Positions 21,700 through 31,775 of a stretch of DNA of 64,000 nt are shown here, in pieces. The notes beneath the pieces are model-generated. The model worked only from the letters and a program-made list of their open reading frames with translations. It was not told where the DNA came from and did not search any database. The stretch's first letter is position 1; each line of letters begins with the position of its first letter. Source of the DNA: Symsagittifera roscoffensis (Eukaryota; Xenacoelomorpha; Acoela; Convolutidae); the NCBI RefSeq assembly GCF_963678635.1, contig NW_026970972.1, positions 62,001-126,000 of the forward strand, read 5' to 3'. A program made the position numbers and the translations under genes.

Positions 21700-22880
21700 T
21701 CATTCCCAGCTGAAAGTAAACAATTAGCAGCTGGAAAATATGTGAAAACGTCGAGCCGTATATCATCGTATTCGCCTTTTATCGGGCTGAACGGTTTAAT
21801 TAGATCTACCGGCCGTATCCAACGTCTCTCTGCAACCGCATTCGAAACTCGCCATCCAATAATTTTGGATAGCCGCCATCGCCTAATCCGATTGTTTCTC
21901 CGTTTTTATCACATTAATCACGAACATCAGTCAGTCGACTACCTTCGTTCCGTCATTCATCAGCAATTTGTTGTACTACGCTTAAGATCTGCACTAAGAG
22001 CTATTAAAACACATTGCGTGTGCTGTAGAAAGCGAAAAGCGAAAACCGTTACTCCAATGATGTCTGACCTTCCCGCGGAGCGTCTAGGTTACCGCCAGCC
22101 ACCGTTCTCGAACTGCGGCGTCGATTATTTCATGTAACCATTCGTCGATCTTCCGAGAAACGCTGGGGTTTTCTATTTACTTGCTTAACGACTCGCGCAA
22201 TTCACATTGAGTTGGTTCCATCCATGGACACAAGTTCATGTGTGATGGCTATCGAGCGCTTTTTTTCTAGGCGAGGAACACCCTCAATAATTTGGTCGGA
22301 CAACGGAACAAACTTTGTAGGAGCCGAAAAAGAGCTTCTTCTGTGCATAAAAAATTGGAACGCAGAAGCTCCACTGTCGCTCGTACACAAAAGCATTAAA
22401 AGGAAGTATAATCCGCCAAGTGCACCACATCAAGGTGGAGCATGGGAGCGATTAGTGCGCAGTTGTAAGCGTGAGTTTTATGCAATCTTAGGGTCAAGAA
22501 AGTTGACTGACGAGATTTTGAACACAACCATGTGCCTAGTTGAAGGTTCACTAAACGCCCGTCCACTCACTCCCGTTTCTGACGACCCCGATAGTCTTGA
22601 AGCTTTGACGCCGAATCATTTCCTCTTAGGTCAGCACAGTCTAACGTTTCCGTCTCTAAGGTCGAGTGAAAACTATTCTAACTCTAAACGCTATGCCCGT
22701 GCGCAGTCGTACGCAAACGCAATTTGGCAGCGATGGTTAAGTGAGTACGTCCCTACACTCAATAAAAGAGTTAAGTGGCATGCTCCTCCCGAATACTCTT
22801 TGAAAACGGGAGATATGGTGTGGTTAGTTGAATCCACTAGCCTTAGGGGCCACTACCCACTAGTCGCTAATGTCCCATAA
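21700..22880 (+). CDS. pol: BEL/Pao integrase region (fossil)
   Basis: An N-terminal zinc-binding H-H-C-C module (HINHEHQSVDYLRSVIH, then CVCCRKRKAK) at about 21,910-22,050 is followed by MSDLPAERLGYRQPPFSNCG. The catalytic core is at about 22,130-22,460 (IIWSDNGTNFVGAEKEL and APHQGGAWERLVRS). The Pao C-terminal block runs to GHYPLVANVP. Family role: insertion of cDNA into chromosomes with a short target duplication, here 5 bp. The 3' LTR follows after about 90 bp. Part of a broken fossil. Confidence 0.88.
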
Positions 22881-22970
22881 TGTCGCTAAACTACGGCAAA
22901 GACAACACCGCCCGCTCCGCAAACCTAAGGACCGTTTCCGGAAACTACACTCGGCCGCTCGTTAAGCTCG

Positions 22971-23405
22971 CGCATTAAAATATGAAAGTATAGTATAAAG
23001 CCAGAATAGTTGCTTATCAATATCAGCTATATAGCTCAGCGTATACATAGTGCGTTCCGGGGAGTTCGGCGTGGGTTCGAGTCTCACCTAAGTCGTTTCA
23101 TTTGAGAATCCTATTTGAGCCGAACCTGACAGAACATAAAATGCTAATATTTTAATCGGTTCAAAATTGGTTTGCAATTGAGTTTCTGTTAATTAAACTG
23201 CGTGAACTAAGTATGAACTCATTGTGAAAAAACACACAAATCACACAAATCAGGGCATGAACAAGCCCACTTTTTAACTTGATACGTGTAATGTTGTTGC
23301 TAATTCCGTGCAATAAAAAATTACTAAAATTCGCCGTTTATTGATTCTCTTGAATTAAACCGATTCTGTTTCCTGTTTTTATAAGTTATAAAAAAGGCCA
23401 GAATA
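22971..23405 (+). repeat. BEL/Pao 3' LTR
   Basis: A homologue of 14,687-15,120 with about 7 base differences over 434 aligned positions. It carries the same TATA-like, tRNA-like (T-arm at 23,071-23,087) and AATAAA features. The element ends at 23,405, followed by the target duplication CTGGG. Confidence 0.9.
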
Positions 23406-24549
23406 CTGGGAAAATGTGTAGTTTTTTCTTGAACTGATTAAGCTATGACAAACATTTTTGTTCTTCATAAATATCCTTGTAAAATTAATCGTCACACCAT
23501 AAAAACCATTATGAGGCCAAACTGTGCACTGGATAGGAGCACAATTTTGTGTCTGTAGTTTCCTGGATTCCAGAGACAAGTCTTTTTATATGTTCCAAAA
23601 AGTATATGGATTCCACAAAAAAAATTTCTGTGGATTCCGCATACATATATCTGTAACGTAAATTTTGTCGGCACATTTGTTTTGTTGCGGATTCTGCACC
23701 AAGCAAATATAGCTAGTTGTTCCGGATTCCGCAACTGTAAGTGGGATTGCAAATGACTTTTCGGAAGAGGAAGAAAAATTACAACAGCCTTGTGTGAGGT
23801 TTAAAATTCAGGAAAATGCGCAGAAGTTCAAGACAGTTTTTGACGAGGGAATTGATGTTTACAAGCAAAGAAACGGCTCTTCCAGTACTGTGGAAGCAAA
23901 GGTTCCAAAAGTGCTGAAGTTGAAAAGGTCGACGAAACAACCGAAAAAGTTGAAAAGCCGAAAGACGTCAGCAAAAATGTTGAGACAAAAGAGCCTCAAA
24001 AATATTTGATGCAAGAAGAGAAAAAGAAAAAAAACTGTAGTGGAAAATATTGGACCGATAGATGCAGAACCAGCAAGTAAGTTGACTTGATTTTAATTTG
24101 TGCGGATTCAGAAGAAACACGACTACACATTTAACAAATATCATTTGACTTTTTATTTCCCAAAAATTTCTTTCATTTTGTTTTCAATTTCTCTAGTTGC
24201 ATTACTTTTTTTCTCCAGTACGTTTTTTTGAGATATCCAATTTCGGCTGATACACCACAAAAAAACTTCTAAAGAAACCTTCGGTGCCAAAATTTAAAAT
24301 TTTAGAGGGTAAAGCCAAGTGAAGTTGCGCTTTTTTTAATCAATTTTCGCAAAAGCTCCTGAAAACGCCTTTCTTGGCCTGTTTTTATTCGATATTTATC
24401 CGGCGGTGAAGGTAAGACCTTTTTAGTGCTTTGGGAGAGCTCGGGAGAATCAATTTAGTCAACCTAAGAAAGAAAACGTCGACAAAAATTTCGCATATTT
24501 TTTGAAAATCCCCCTTGAGAAAATCTTAGATCCGCCTCTGGCAATTAAA
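23406..24549 (+). repeat. 1,140-bp tandem repeat, copy C
   Basis: A full unit that resumes exactly where copy B was interrupted by the BEL/Pao element (shared CTGGG). It is very similar to copy D over the overlapping part, indicating recent tandem duplication. It contains a GGATTCCGC-rich 5' part, a Ran-binding-domain fragment and an AT-rich 3' part. Confidence 0.88.
23749..24084 (+). pseudogene. Ran-binding-domain fragment in repeat copy C
   Basis: Codons from about 23,749 read ANDFSEEEEKLQQPCVRFKI and continue QENAQKFKTVFDEG, the C-terminal half of a RanBP1/RanBP2-type domain that in intact proteins clamps Ran-GTP. After a Ser-rich stretch the frame becomes Lys/Arg-rich, while a neighbouring frame stays acidic (VEKVDETTEKVEKPKDV) like linkers of nucleoporin RanBP2; the two probably separated by a small indel. 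A consensus donor (AGCAA, then GTAAGT) lies at about 24,076-24,084, consistent with a captured exon. It could be transcribed and spliced but is unlikely to fold alone. Confidence 0.68.
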
Positions 24550-25271
24550 CTGGGAAAATGTGTAGTTTTTTCGTGAACTGATTAAGATATGACAAACATT
24601 TTTGTTCTTCATAAATATCCTTGTAAAATTAATCGTCACACCATAAAAACCATTATGAGCCAAACTGTGCACTGGATAGGAGCACAATTTTTTGTCTGTA
24701 GGTTCCTGGATTCCAGAGACAAGTCTTTTTATATATTCCAAAAAGTATATGGATTCCACAAAAAACAATTTCTGTGGATTCCGCATACATATATCTGTAA
24801 CGTAAACTTTGTCGGCACATTTGTTTTGTTGCGGATTCTGCAACAAGCAAATATAGCTAGTTGTTCCGGATTCCGCAACTGTAAGTGGGATTGCAAATGA
24901 CTTTTCGGAAGAGGAAGAAAAATTACAACAGCCTTGTGTGAGGTTTAAAATTCAGGAAAATGCGCAGAAGTTCAAGACAGTTTTTGACGAGGGAATTGAT
25001 GTTTACAAGCAAAGAAACGGCTCTTCCAGTACTGTGGAAGCAAAGGTTCCAAAAATGCTGAAGTTGAAAAGGTCGACGAAACAACCGACAAAGTTGAAAA
25101 GCCGAAAGACGTCAGCAAAAATGTTGAGACAAAAGAGCCTCAAAAATATTTGATGCAAGAAGAGAAAAAGAAAAAAAACTGTAGTGGAACATATTGGACC
25201 GATAGATGCAGAACCAGCAAGTAAGTTGACTTGATTTTAATTTGTGCGGATTCAGAAGAAACACGACTACA
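24550..25271 (+). repeat. 1,140-bp tandem repeat, copy D (5' two-thirds)
   Basis: It starts CTGGGAAAATGTGTAG, the uninterrupted equivalent of the BEL/Pao target site, and ends at AGAAACACGACTAC, beyond which a small TIR element begins. It is nearly identical to copy C. Confidence 0.88.
24888..25228 (+). pseudogene. Ran-binding-domain fragment in repeat copy D
   Basis: Same content as in copy C: ANDFSEEEEKLQQPCVRFKI, then AQKFKTVFDEG, then a basic frame alongside an acidic frame, then the GTAAGT donor at about 25,223. Differences from copy C are few. A third copy of the captured segment. Confidence 0.68.
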
Positions 25272-25289
25272 AAGAGTTACAGACATGTT

Positions 25290-25503
25290 GGGCTCTTCCA
25301 GTTCCCCCTTTGATATTTTCTGAAATTCAATATATGAAAGTCTATTTAAAATTACTTTTCATACTATGTACTGCATTAAAACGTGTCAACGCGAACAGGT
25401 GAAGAAAATTGTACAGCTTTTTAACATGCAAAATGCCGTGTGAACAATTTTTGAACAGTTGTTTTGTACTTTTTTGAGGGGTGTGTGAAACTGGAAAAGA
25501 GCC
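25290..25503. mobile_element. Small TIR element (family 2)
   Basis: About 214 bp from GGCTCTTCCAG to CTGGAAAAGAGCC, with an interior shared with 4,832-5,046 in inverse orientation. Non-coding, MITE-like. Confidence 0.65.
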
Positions 25504-25703
25504 ACATGACGAAATTCAGCGGCTAGTTGTCTGTAGAGCCGTGGTTGTTATTTGTCCATTTCTGGAGCAGTTGTGTTTTGACTTCTTCGAATATAAATAA
25601 AAATGTTACCACATATAAACATATATGTAAATGGAATCCGCACACAAAATGCGGATTCCACTTACAATTTGCGGATTCCATTTCCACTTACATTTGCGGA
25701 TTC

Positions 25704-25968
25704 GGCTCTTTTTGTTTCCCCCCCCCCCCCCCCACCTCACACGAACTTCAATATATATGTGTAACGAGTGGTTATACGAGGTTGAGTATGAAAACCAAAT
25801 ATGTTTGTCGTGGCCTTATTAGCCCGTATGTAAATTTTCATTACAATCGGACGATGTGGTCAAAAAAATTGACATGTAAAAATTTGCAGATGGGGGAAAA
25901 GGAAAAAACCACTCGTTAGACCATAAAGTTCATGTATGAACGAGGTGGGGAGAAGAGGAAAAAGAGCC
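25704..25968. mobile_element. Small TIR element (family 1), with partial second copy
   Basis: A GGCTCTTTTT start with a 16-C run, family interior, and GGAAAAAACC at 25,901-25,910. It continues into a partial second copy ending GAGGAAAAAGAGCC. Non-coding. Confidence 0.65.
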
Positions 25969-26157
25969 GCGGATTCCACTTATATGGAAGATCAAAGAAA
26001 TATAGCATTGGCTGCGGATTCCGCGACAAATCTGATTTTGGCCTGTTGCGGTTTAGCTTAAAATGCACAGAATGCACAGTTTGGCCTCAAAATGATGATC
26101 TCCGCGTGAGGTGGGGGAGAAGTACAAAGAGCCCTATCAATCAATTCCATTACTCAC

Positions 26158-26357
26158 CGATTCTCACAGTAAGAAATGGCCCCACCTGGACCTCCGTAGC
26201 GTTTGCTGCCATCTCTTCCTGGGTGAAAACACCTTCCAGGAACTCCTTTGATCCGATAGAAGTCATACGGGCATATAGGACAAACATTTTCCTCTCCAGA
26301 AATAGATTTTGCAGACATCAAAATAACACAGACAAAAATTGGAATTGTTCGAAGCAT
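26158..26357 (-). CDS. Secreted C-type lectin-like protein, first exon
   Basis: The ATG is at 26,357. The first ~20 residues (MLRTIPIFVCVILMSAKSIS) are a classic signal peptide, followed by GEENVCPICPYDFYRI, GRCFH and GGAISYCENR. This matches the opening of a C-type lectin-like domain (CP-x-x-[FW]-x-x-[FI], then CY/CF, then A-x-x-Y-C). The exon ends at a consensus donor (AATCG, then GTGAGTA) in phase 2. The matching phase-2 exon with the next part of the fold lies on the same strand at 4,648-4,782, implying an intron of about 21.4 kb filled with transposons. The protein is predicted to be extracellular. I see no convincing TATA box upstream. Confidence 0.7.
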
Positions 26358-26586
26358 TTTAAATTATGTTTATTGACCTGATTAATTTCCAGCGGCGTGA
26401 TTCTATTTAAGTTATCTTTCTGGAAATAAAAAAATCATTGGCGGCGCCAATTTTTTTATTGGCGGCTTTCAATTTGATTTCTTTTTTAAAAATTTGACTC
26501 TTTTAACGCGACTTTCGTTGTGACTTAATCGCGGTTTTTTTGAAAGTCGCAAAAAGTTTTCTCTGCAAGTTCCTGTAAAAACCCGG

Positions 26587-26797
26587 GGCTCTTCTTCCTT
26601 CCCCCCCCCCACCTGCTAATTTTTATATTTGAAGTTTCTTTTCACTTCATCCGACCGATTGTCATGAAAATTGATATGCAGACTAATTAGGCCATGGCAA
26701 ACATATTTGGTCTTCATATTTAACCTTGTAAAACCACTCGCACTCGTCAGACCATAAAATTCATGTTTGAGTGAGGTGGGGGGGGGGGGGGGGGGGG
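26587..26797. mobile_element. Small TIR element (family 1) ending in a 20-G run
   Basis: It starts GGCTCTTCTTCC with a C-rich tract and carries the family interior (ACTAATTAGGCCATGGCAAA). The right end is replaced by an uninterrupted run of 20 G at 26,778-26,797. Confidence 0.65.
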
Positions 26798-26901
26798 ACA
26801 CCGATTCCAAGTCGTGTTGCCTCCCAGACATGGTTTTCGTGTCAAAGCGCCTGGTTGATCTTCAAACAAAATGCTTTTTTATACAAATCCGTAATGAAAT
26901 C

Positions 26902-27102
26902 GACTCTTTTTCTTCCCCCCCCCCACCTCACACGAACATGAATTTTATGGTGTAACGGGCGGTTTTACAAGGTTTTTTATGAAGACTAAATATGTTTGTC
27001 ATATTCTAATAAGAGTGTATGTCAACTTTCATTACAATCAAACAAAGTGAACATAATTTTTACTATTAAAATTTTGCAGGTTGGAGGAAAGGAAAAAGAG
27101 CC
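26902..27102. mobile_element. Small TIR element (family 1)
   Basis: GACTCTTTTTCTTCCCCC to GGAAAGGAAAAAGAGCC, about 200 bp, in the orientation opposite to the 5.2-kb copy. Non-coding. Confidence 0.7.
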
Positions 27103-27173
27103 ATGAAATCCACCAAACAAATGCTTGTATTACAGTTTTCATCATTCCAAGTTAAACTACCGGCTAAAATTAA

Positions 27174-27384
27174 GGCTCTTTTTCCTTCTCTCACCCAATT
27201 GCGAAACTTTGCATGTTAAACTATTTTTTTTTATTTGACCCCGGCCTGCTCAGAGCAGGACCAACCGTGGGGGAGGGGGAGATGTTAAACTATTGTTCCT
27301 ATAATGCGCATCATAGGAAAAGTGTCGTGCAGAATTAAGCCATGAAAAACAAATTTGATCTTCATAGTTAAACTTGTGAAACGT
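27174..27384. mobile_element. Small TIR element (family 1) carrying a retroposed insert
   Basis: It starts GGCTCTTTTTCCTTC. The right end is degenerate. The unit is interrupted by a 56-bp retroposed insert at 27,226-27,281. Confidence 0.5.
27226..27281 (-). mobile_element. Tiny LINE/SINE 3'-tail insertion with 13-bp TSD
   Basis: The sequence ATGTTAAACTATT occurs on both sides (27,213-27,225 and 27,282-27,294). The insert has a poly-T at its left end, so read on minus it ends in poly-A after GGCCGGGGTCAAAT. It also contains the hairpin CCTGCTCAGAGCAGG. This is the mark of target-primed reverse transcription of a severely 5'-truncated non-LTR element or SINE tail. Confidence 0.7.
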
Positions 27385-27387
27385 TTC

Positions 27388-27580
27388 GGGCTCTTTTTCC
27401 TTTCCCCCCACCTGCAAATTTTTACATGTAAATTTGTTGACTACACTGTCCGATTGCTATGAAAATATACATACAGACTAATAAGGCCACGACAAACATA
27501 TTTGGTCTTCATACTCAACCTCGTAAAACCACTCGTTACACTAATATATTGAAGGACGTGTTGGGGAAGGAAAAAGAGCC
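27388..27580. mobile_element. Small TIR element (family 1)
   Basis: GGGCTCTTTTTCCTTTCCCC to GGAAGGAAAAAGAGCC, about 190 bp, same orientation as the copy at 5,156. Non-coding. Confidence 0.72.
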
Positions 27581-27625
27581 GAGAAATTTTGTTCACGATA
27601 TCCGAAGATTATAAAAAAAATTGCC

Positions 27626-27963
27626 GGCTCTTTTTCCTTTTCGCCCCACCTTACATAAGCGTCAATTTTATGGTGTAACGAGGGGTTTTACAAGGTTAAT
27701 TATGATGACCAAAAAAAAATCTTTGTCATGGCCTAATTAGTCCGTATGCCAATTTTTGTAATATTCAGATAAGGTGAACAAAACTTCACAAGTAAAATTT
27801 TGCAGGTGGGGGGAAAGGAAAAAGAATCAAATTGGCATGCGAACTAATTAGGCCATGAAAAACATATTTGGTCTTCTTGTTTAACCTTGCAAAGTCCTTT
27901 GTTACTTCATGAAATTGATGCTGATGTGAGATGGGGGTGGGGGAGGTGGGGGTAGAAGAGCCA
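27626..27963. mobile_element. Two adjoining small TIR elements (family 1)
   Basis: One near-complete copy (27,626-27,828; GGCTCTTTTTCC to GGAAAGGAAAAAGAATC) abuts a partial copy in the other orientation ending GTAGAAGAGCC near 27,963. Non-coding. Confidence 0.65.
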
Positions 27964-28023
27964 CGTTTCGTTACAAAATCGGTCATACGATTTAAAGGAT
28001 GGGGGAGGAAAAATTGAAAAACA

Positions 28024-30873
28024 ATCGATTTCATTACATTACAAATGCCCGCAATGAGGTTTCATTGGTAAATATCAATTATATGAATTTCTATGGTCTA
28101 CCTCTATAAACTTCCAAAATAGTCGATTATAATAGATTAATAGTCCATTATAAAACTTATGAAGTACAACTCATTTAATCTATTGTATTGGATTATAGTG
28201 GATTGTAATGCATTATATAAGATTAAAATGGATTAAAACCGATTTTAATAAAGCAGAGCTTAAATTTTCCAAAAGCTTGAAAACAAATATTCAAAACTTG
28301 ATCGTTGCAACCGCTCAATTGTAGTTTGCAGAAAAAACTTATATTGCTTTCTACTTGTTTTTTTGTCGCTCGCTCCCTTAAATACTTACACTAACTCCTA
28401 CCGTTCTTATTTATTTCTTTTATCACCACCTCCCTTCCCCCACCATTTATCCTTAAGTTGCCTTAACCATAAGAACATGTTATATCAATTCTGTAAACAT
28501 GTGCCCCACTATCCGCTCACACAAACTTTTAACCCCTACAGACTTTTACGCCCCCTAGACTTCCCGGGCTGCCCACCATAGAAGATATTGCGTCGATTTT
28601 CATTACATTACAAATGCCCGCAATGAGGTTTCATTGGTAAATATCAATTATAATGAATTTCTATGGTCTACCTCTATAAACTTCCAAAATAGTCGATTAT
28701 AATAGATTAATAGTCCATTATAAAACTTATGAAGTACAACTCATTTAATCTATTGTATTGGATTATAGTGGATTGTAATGCATTATATAAGATTAAAATG
28801 GATTAAAACCGATTTTAATAAAGCAGAGCTTAAATTTTCCAAAAGCTTGAAAACAAATATTCAAAACTTGATCGTTGCAACCGCTCAATTGTAGTTTGCA
28901 GAAAAAACTTATATTGCTTTCTACTTGTTTTTTTGTTGCTCGCTCCCTTAAATACTTACACTAACTCCTACCGTTCTTATTTATTTCTTTTATCACCACC
29001 TTCACTTCCCCCACCATTTACCCTTAAGTTGCCTTAACCATAAGAACATGTTATATCAATTCTGTAAACATGTGCCCCACTATCCGCTCACACAAACTTT
29101 TAACCCCTACAGACTTTTACGCCCCCTAGACTTCCCGGGCTGCCCACCATAGAAGATATTGCGTCGATTTTCATTACATTACAAATGCCCGCAATGAGGT
29201 TTCATTGGTAAATATCAATTATAATGAATTTCTATGGTCTACCTCTATAAACTTCCAAAATAGTCGATTATAATCGATTAATAGTCCATTATAAAACTTA
29301 TGAAGTACAACTCATTTAATCTATTGTATTGGATTATAGTGGATTGTAATGCATTATATAAGATTAAAATGGATTAAAACCGATTTTAATAAAGCAGAGC
29401 TTGAATTTTCCAAAAGCTTGAAAACAAATATTCAAAACTTGATCGTTGCAACCGCTCAATTGTAGTTTGCAGTAAAAACTTATATTGCTTTCTACTTGTT
29501 TTTTTGTCGCTCGCTCCCTTAAATACTTACACTAACTCCTACCGTTCTTATTTATTTCTTTTATCACCACCTCCTTTCCCCCACCATTTACCCTTAAGTT
29601 GCCTTAACCATAAGAACATGTTATATCAATTCTGTAAACATGTGCCCCACTATCCGTTCACACAAACTTTTAACCCCTACAGACTTTTACGCCCCCTAGA
29701 CTTCCCGGGCTGCCCACCATAGAAGATATTGCGTCGATTTTCATTACATTACAAATGCCCGCAATGAGGTTTCATTGGTAAATATCAATTATAATGAATT
29801 TCTATGGTCTACCTCTATAAACTTCCAAAATAGTCGATTATAATTTATTAATAGTCCATTATAAAACTTATGAAGTACAACTCATTTAATCTATTGTATT
29901 GGATTATAGTGGATTGTAATGCATTATATAAGATTAAAATGGATTAAAACCGATTTTAATAAAGCAGAGCTTAAATTTTCCAAAAGCTTGAAAACAAATA
30001 TTCAAAACTTGATCGTTGCAACCGCTCAATTGTAGTTTGCAGAAAAAACTTATATTGCTTTCTACTTGTTTTTTTGTCGCTCGCTCCCTTAAATACTTAC
30101 ACTAACTCCTACCGTTCTTATTTATTTCTTTTATCACCACCTCCCTTCCCCCACCATTTACCCTTAAGTTGCCTTAACCATAAGAACATGTTATATCAAT
30201 TCTGTAAACATGTGCCCCACTATCCGCTCACACAAACTTTTAACCCCTACAGACTTTTACGCCCCCTAGACTTCCCGGGCTGCCCACCATAGAAGATATT
30301 GCGTCAATTTTCATTACATTACAAATGCCCGCAATGAGGTTTCATTGGTAAATATCAATTATAATGAATTTCTATGGTCTACCTCTATAAACTTCCAAAA
30401 TAGTCGATTATAATAGATTAATAGTCCATTATAAAACTTATGAAGTACAACTCATTTAATCTATTGTATTGGATTATAGTGGATTGTAATGCATTATATA
30501 AGATTAAAATGGATTAAAACCGATTTTAATAAAGCAGAGCTTAAATTTTCCAAAAGCTTGAAAACAAATATTCAAAACTTGATCGTTGCAACCGCTCAAT
30601 TGTAGTTTGCAGAAAAAACTTATATTGCTTTCTACTTGTTTTTTTGTCGCTCGCTCCCTTAAATACTTACACTAACTCCTACCGTTCTTATTTATTTCTT
30701 TTATCACCACCTCCCTTCCCCCACCATTTACCCTTAAGTTGCCTTAACCATAAGAACATGTTATAACAATTCTGTAAACATGTGCCCCACTATCCGCTCA
30801 CACAAACTTTTAACCCCTACAGACTTTTACGCCCCCTAGACTTCCCGGGCTGCCCACCATAGAAGATATTGCG
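28024..30873 (+). repeat. Tandem array of five 570-bp satellite units
   Basis: Units start at 28,024, 28,593, 29,164, 29,734 and 30,304 and differ by only a few bases each. Each has an AT-rich first half with reiterated words of the type GATTATAATNGATTA and AAAATGGATTAAAAC, and a pyrimidine-rich second half ending CTTCCCGGGCTGCCCACCAT. A 72-codon frame from a TTG recurs in three units and is probably incidental. The high identity indicates recent homogenisation. No transposase or RT frame is present. Confidence 0.93.
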
Positions 30874-31770
30874 CAACCTTGCACATCCATGCATGATTTG
30901 TATGGAAAATGACTAATCATGCGTAGCACATACGTTGGTTTCGAAAACCCTCAAAATAGCTTTTTAACAGAGTAGAATAGTTTTAAAACGGTTTCTCATC
31001 ATTATGCAAGCTGTTGGTAAAATATCAAAAATTTTCACCATGCAAATCATACGTCGCAACATATATGGTGCTACGTATGGAAGAGATTTTTCACCATATT
31101 TTTTTCTCTAGAAAACCGTAAAAAAAAGAGGTTATTTGACAAAAATGACAGTGAAAAAGTATCTGTAGTGCAAAAAAAAACATTTTTATTAGATTTTAAC
31201 TTTTTTCCACCATGCAAACCATACGTCGCACCATATATGGTGCTATTTATGGAAATGATGTTTCCATACAAAAACTACTTTAATTGAGCATGCGATATCA
31301 CAACCAAGACCAAATTTTGTCATTTAATTATGGGGTTTGATTGCAGTTTCAAATATTGACAAGTAAGCTGAGGAAATACTTTTGGAGAAAAAACGTGTGA
31401 AGAAAAGTGAAAAAAAAAATTGGATTTTTTTTTATTTTTTGATTTTTTTTTTCATGGTATCCATACGTCGCGCCATGCATGGTACCATTGTAACCGTACG
31501 TTGCGCCATGCATGATAACATAGTAACCATACATTGCAAGCTTCCATAGTGACATATAATTTATCAACATCCCCAGTAAAAGTATCAATTTTGTCTAATT
31601 TGAACTCCCCATGCTTTAAAAAATGTGGAATCATACGTCGCGTCATACATGGAAAATGTGTTATTTTAACAATAAAATACGTCGACAATTTTCCATGGCT
31701 CGCATGGAACCACGGATCGTGCGAGGTATGGTTGCACATTTTGGTCAACCCGGGTTACGAAGTGTTAAGA
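30874..31770. repeat. Palindrome-rich block with CCATACGTCGC motif family
   Basis: Related words recur: CACCATGCAAATCATACGTCG (31,036), CCATACGTCGCACCATATAT (about 31,219), CCATACGTCGCGCCATGCAT (about 31,461), CCGTACGTTGCGCCATGCAT (about 31,494) and ATCATACGTCGCGTCATACA (about 31,630). Several contain nested palindromes such as ATGCAT, TATATA and CCATGCATGG. AT-rich spacers separate them. No gene is seen. Confidence 0.6.
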
Positions 31771-31775
31771 AGTTA

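Larger units (their letters stand above)
14672..23405 (+). mobile_element. BEL/Pao LTR retrotransposon, nearly full length
   Basis: An 8.7-kb element with two LTRs, flanked by the 5-bp duplication CTGGG (14,667-14,671 and 23,406-23,410). The uninterrupted target is visible in the neighbouring repeat copy at about 24,550. Parts in order: 5' LTR, primer-binding site (15,124-15,141), long leader with a 190-codon ORF, gag, protease, RT, RNase H, integrase, 3' LTR. There is no envelope gene. By eye the two LTRs differ at about 7 of 434 aligned positions, so the insertion is young. The coding part is nonetheless broken, by about half a dozen interruptions. It sits in the putative lectin-gene intron, antisense to that gene. 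Confidence 0.93.

Noticed and set aside
25527-25919. 130-codon plus-strand frame with a poly-proline tract
   Set aside because: It runs through a TIR element and a 16-C homopolymer; no domain and no splice context.
28363-30292. Repeated 72-codon frames in the 570-bp satellite units
   Set aside because: They begin at TTG, lack an ATG or splice context, and are not preserved in all five units; composition is simple pyrimidine-rich DNA. Treated as incidental.
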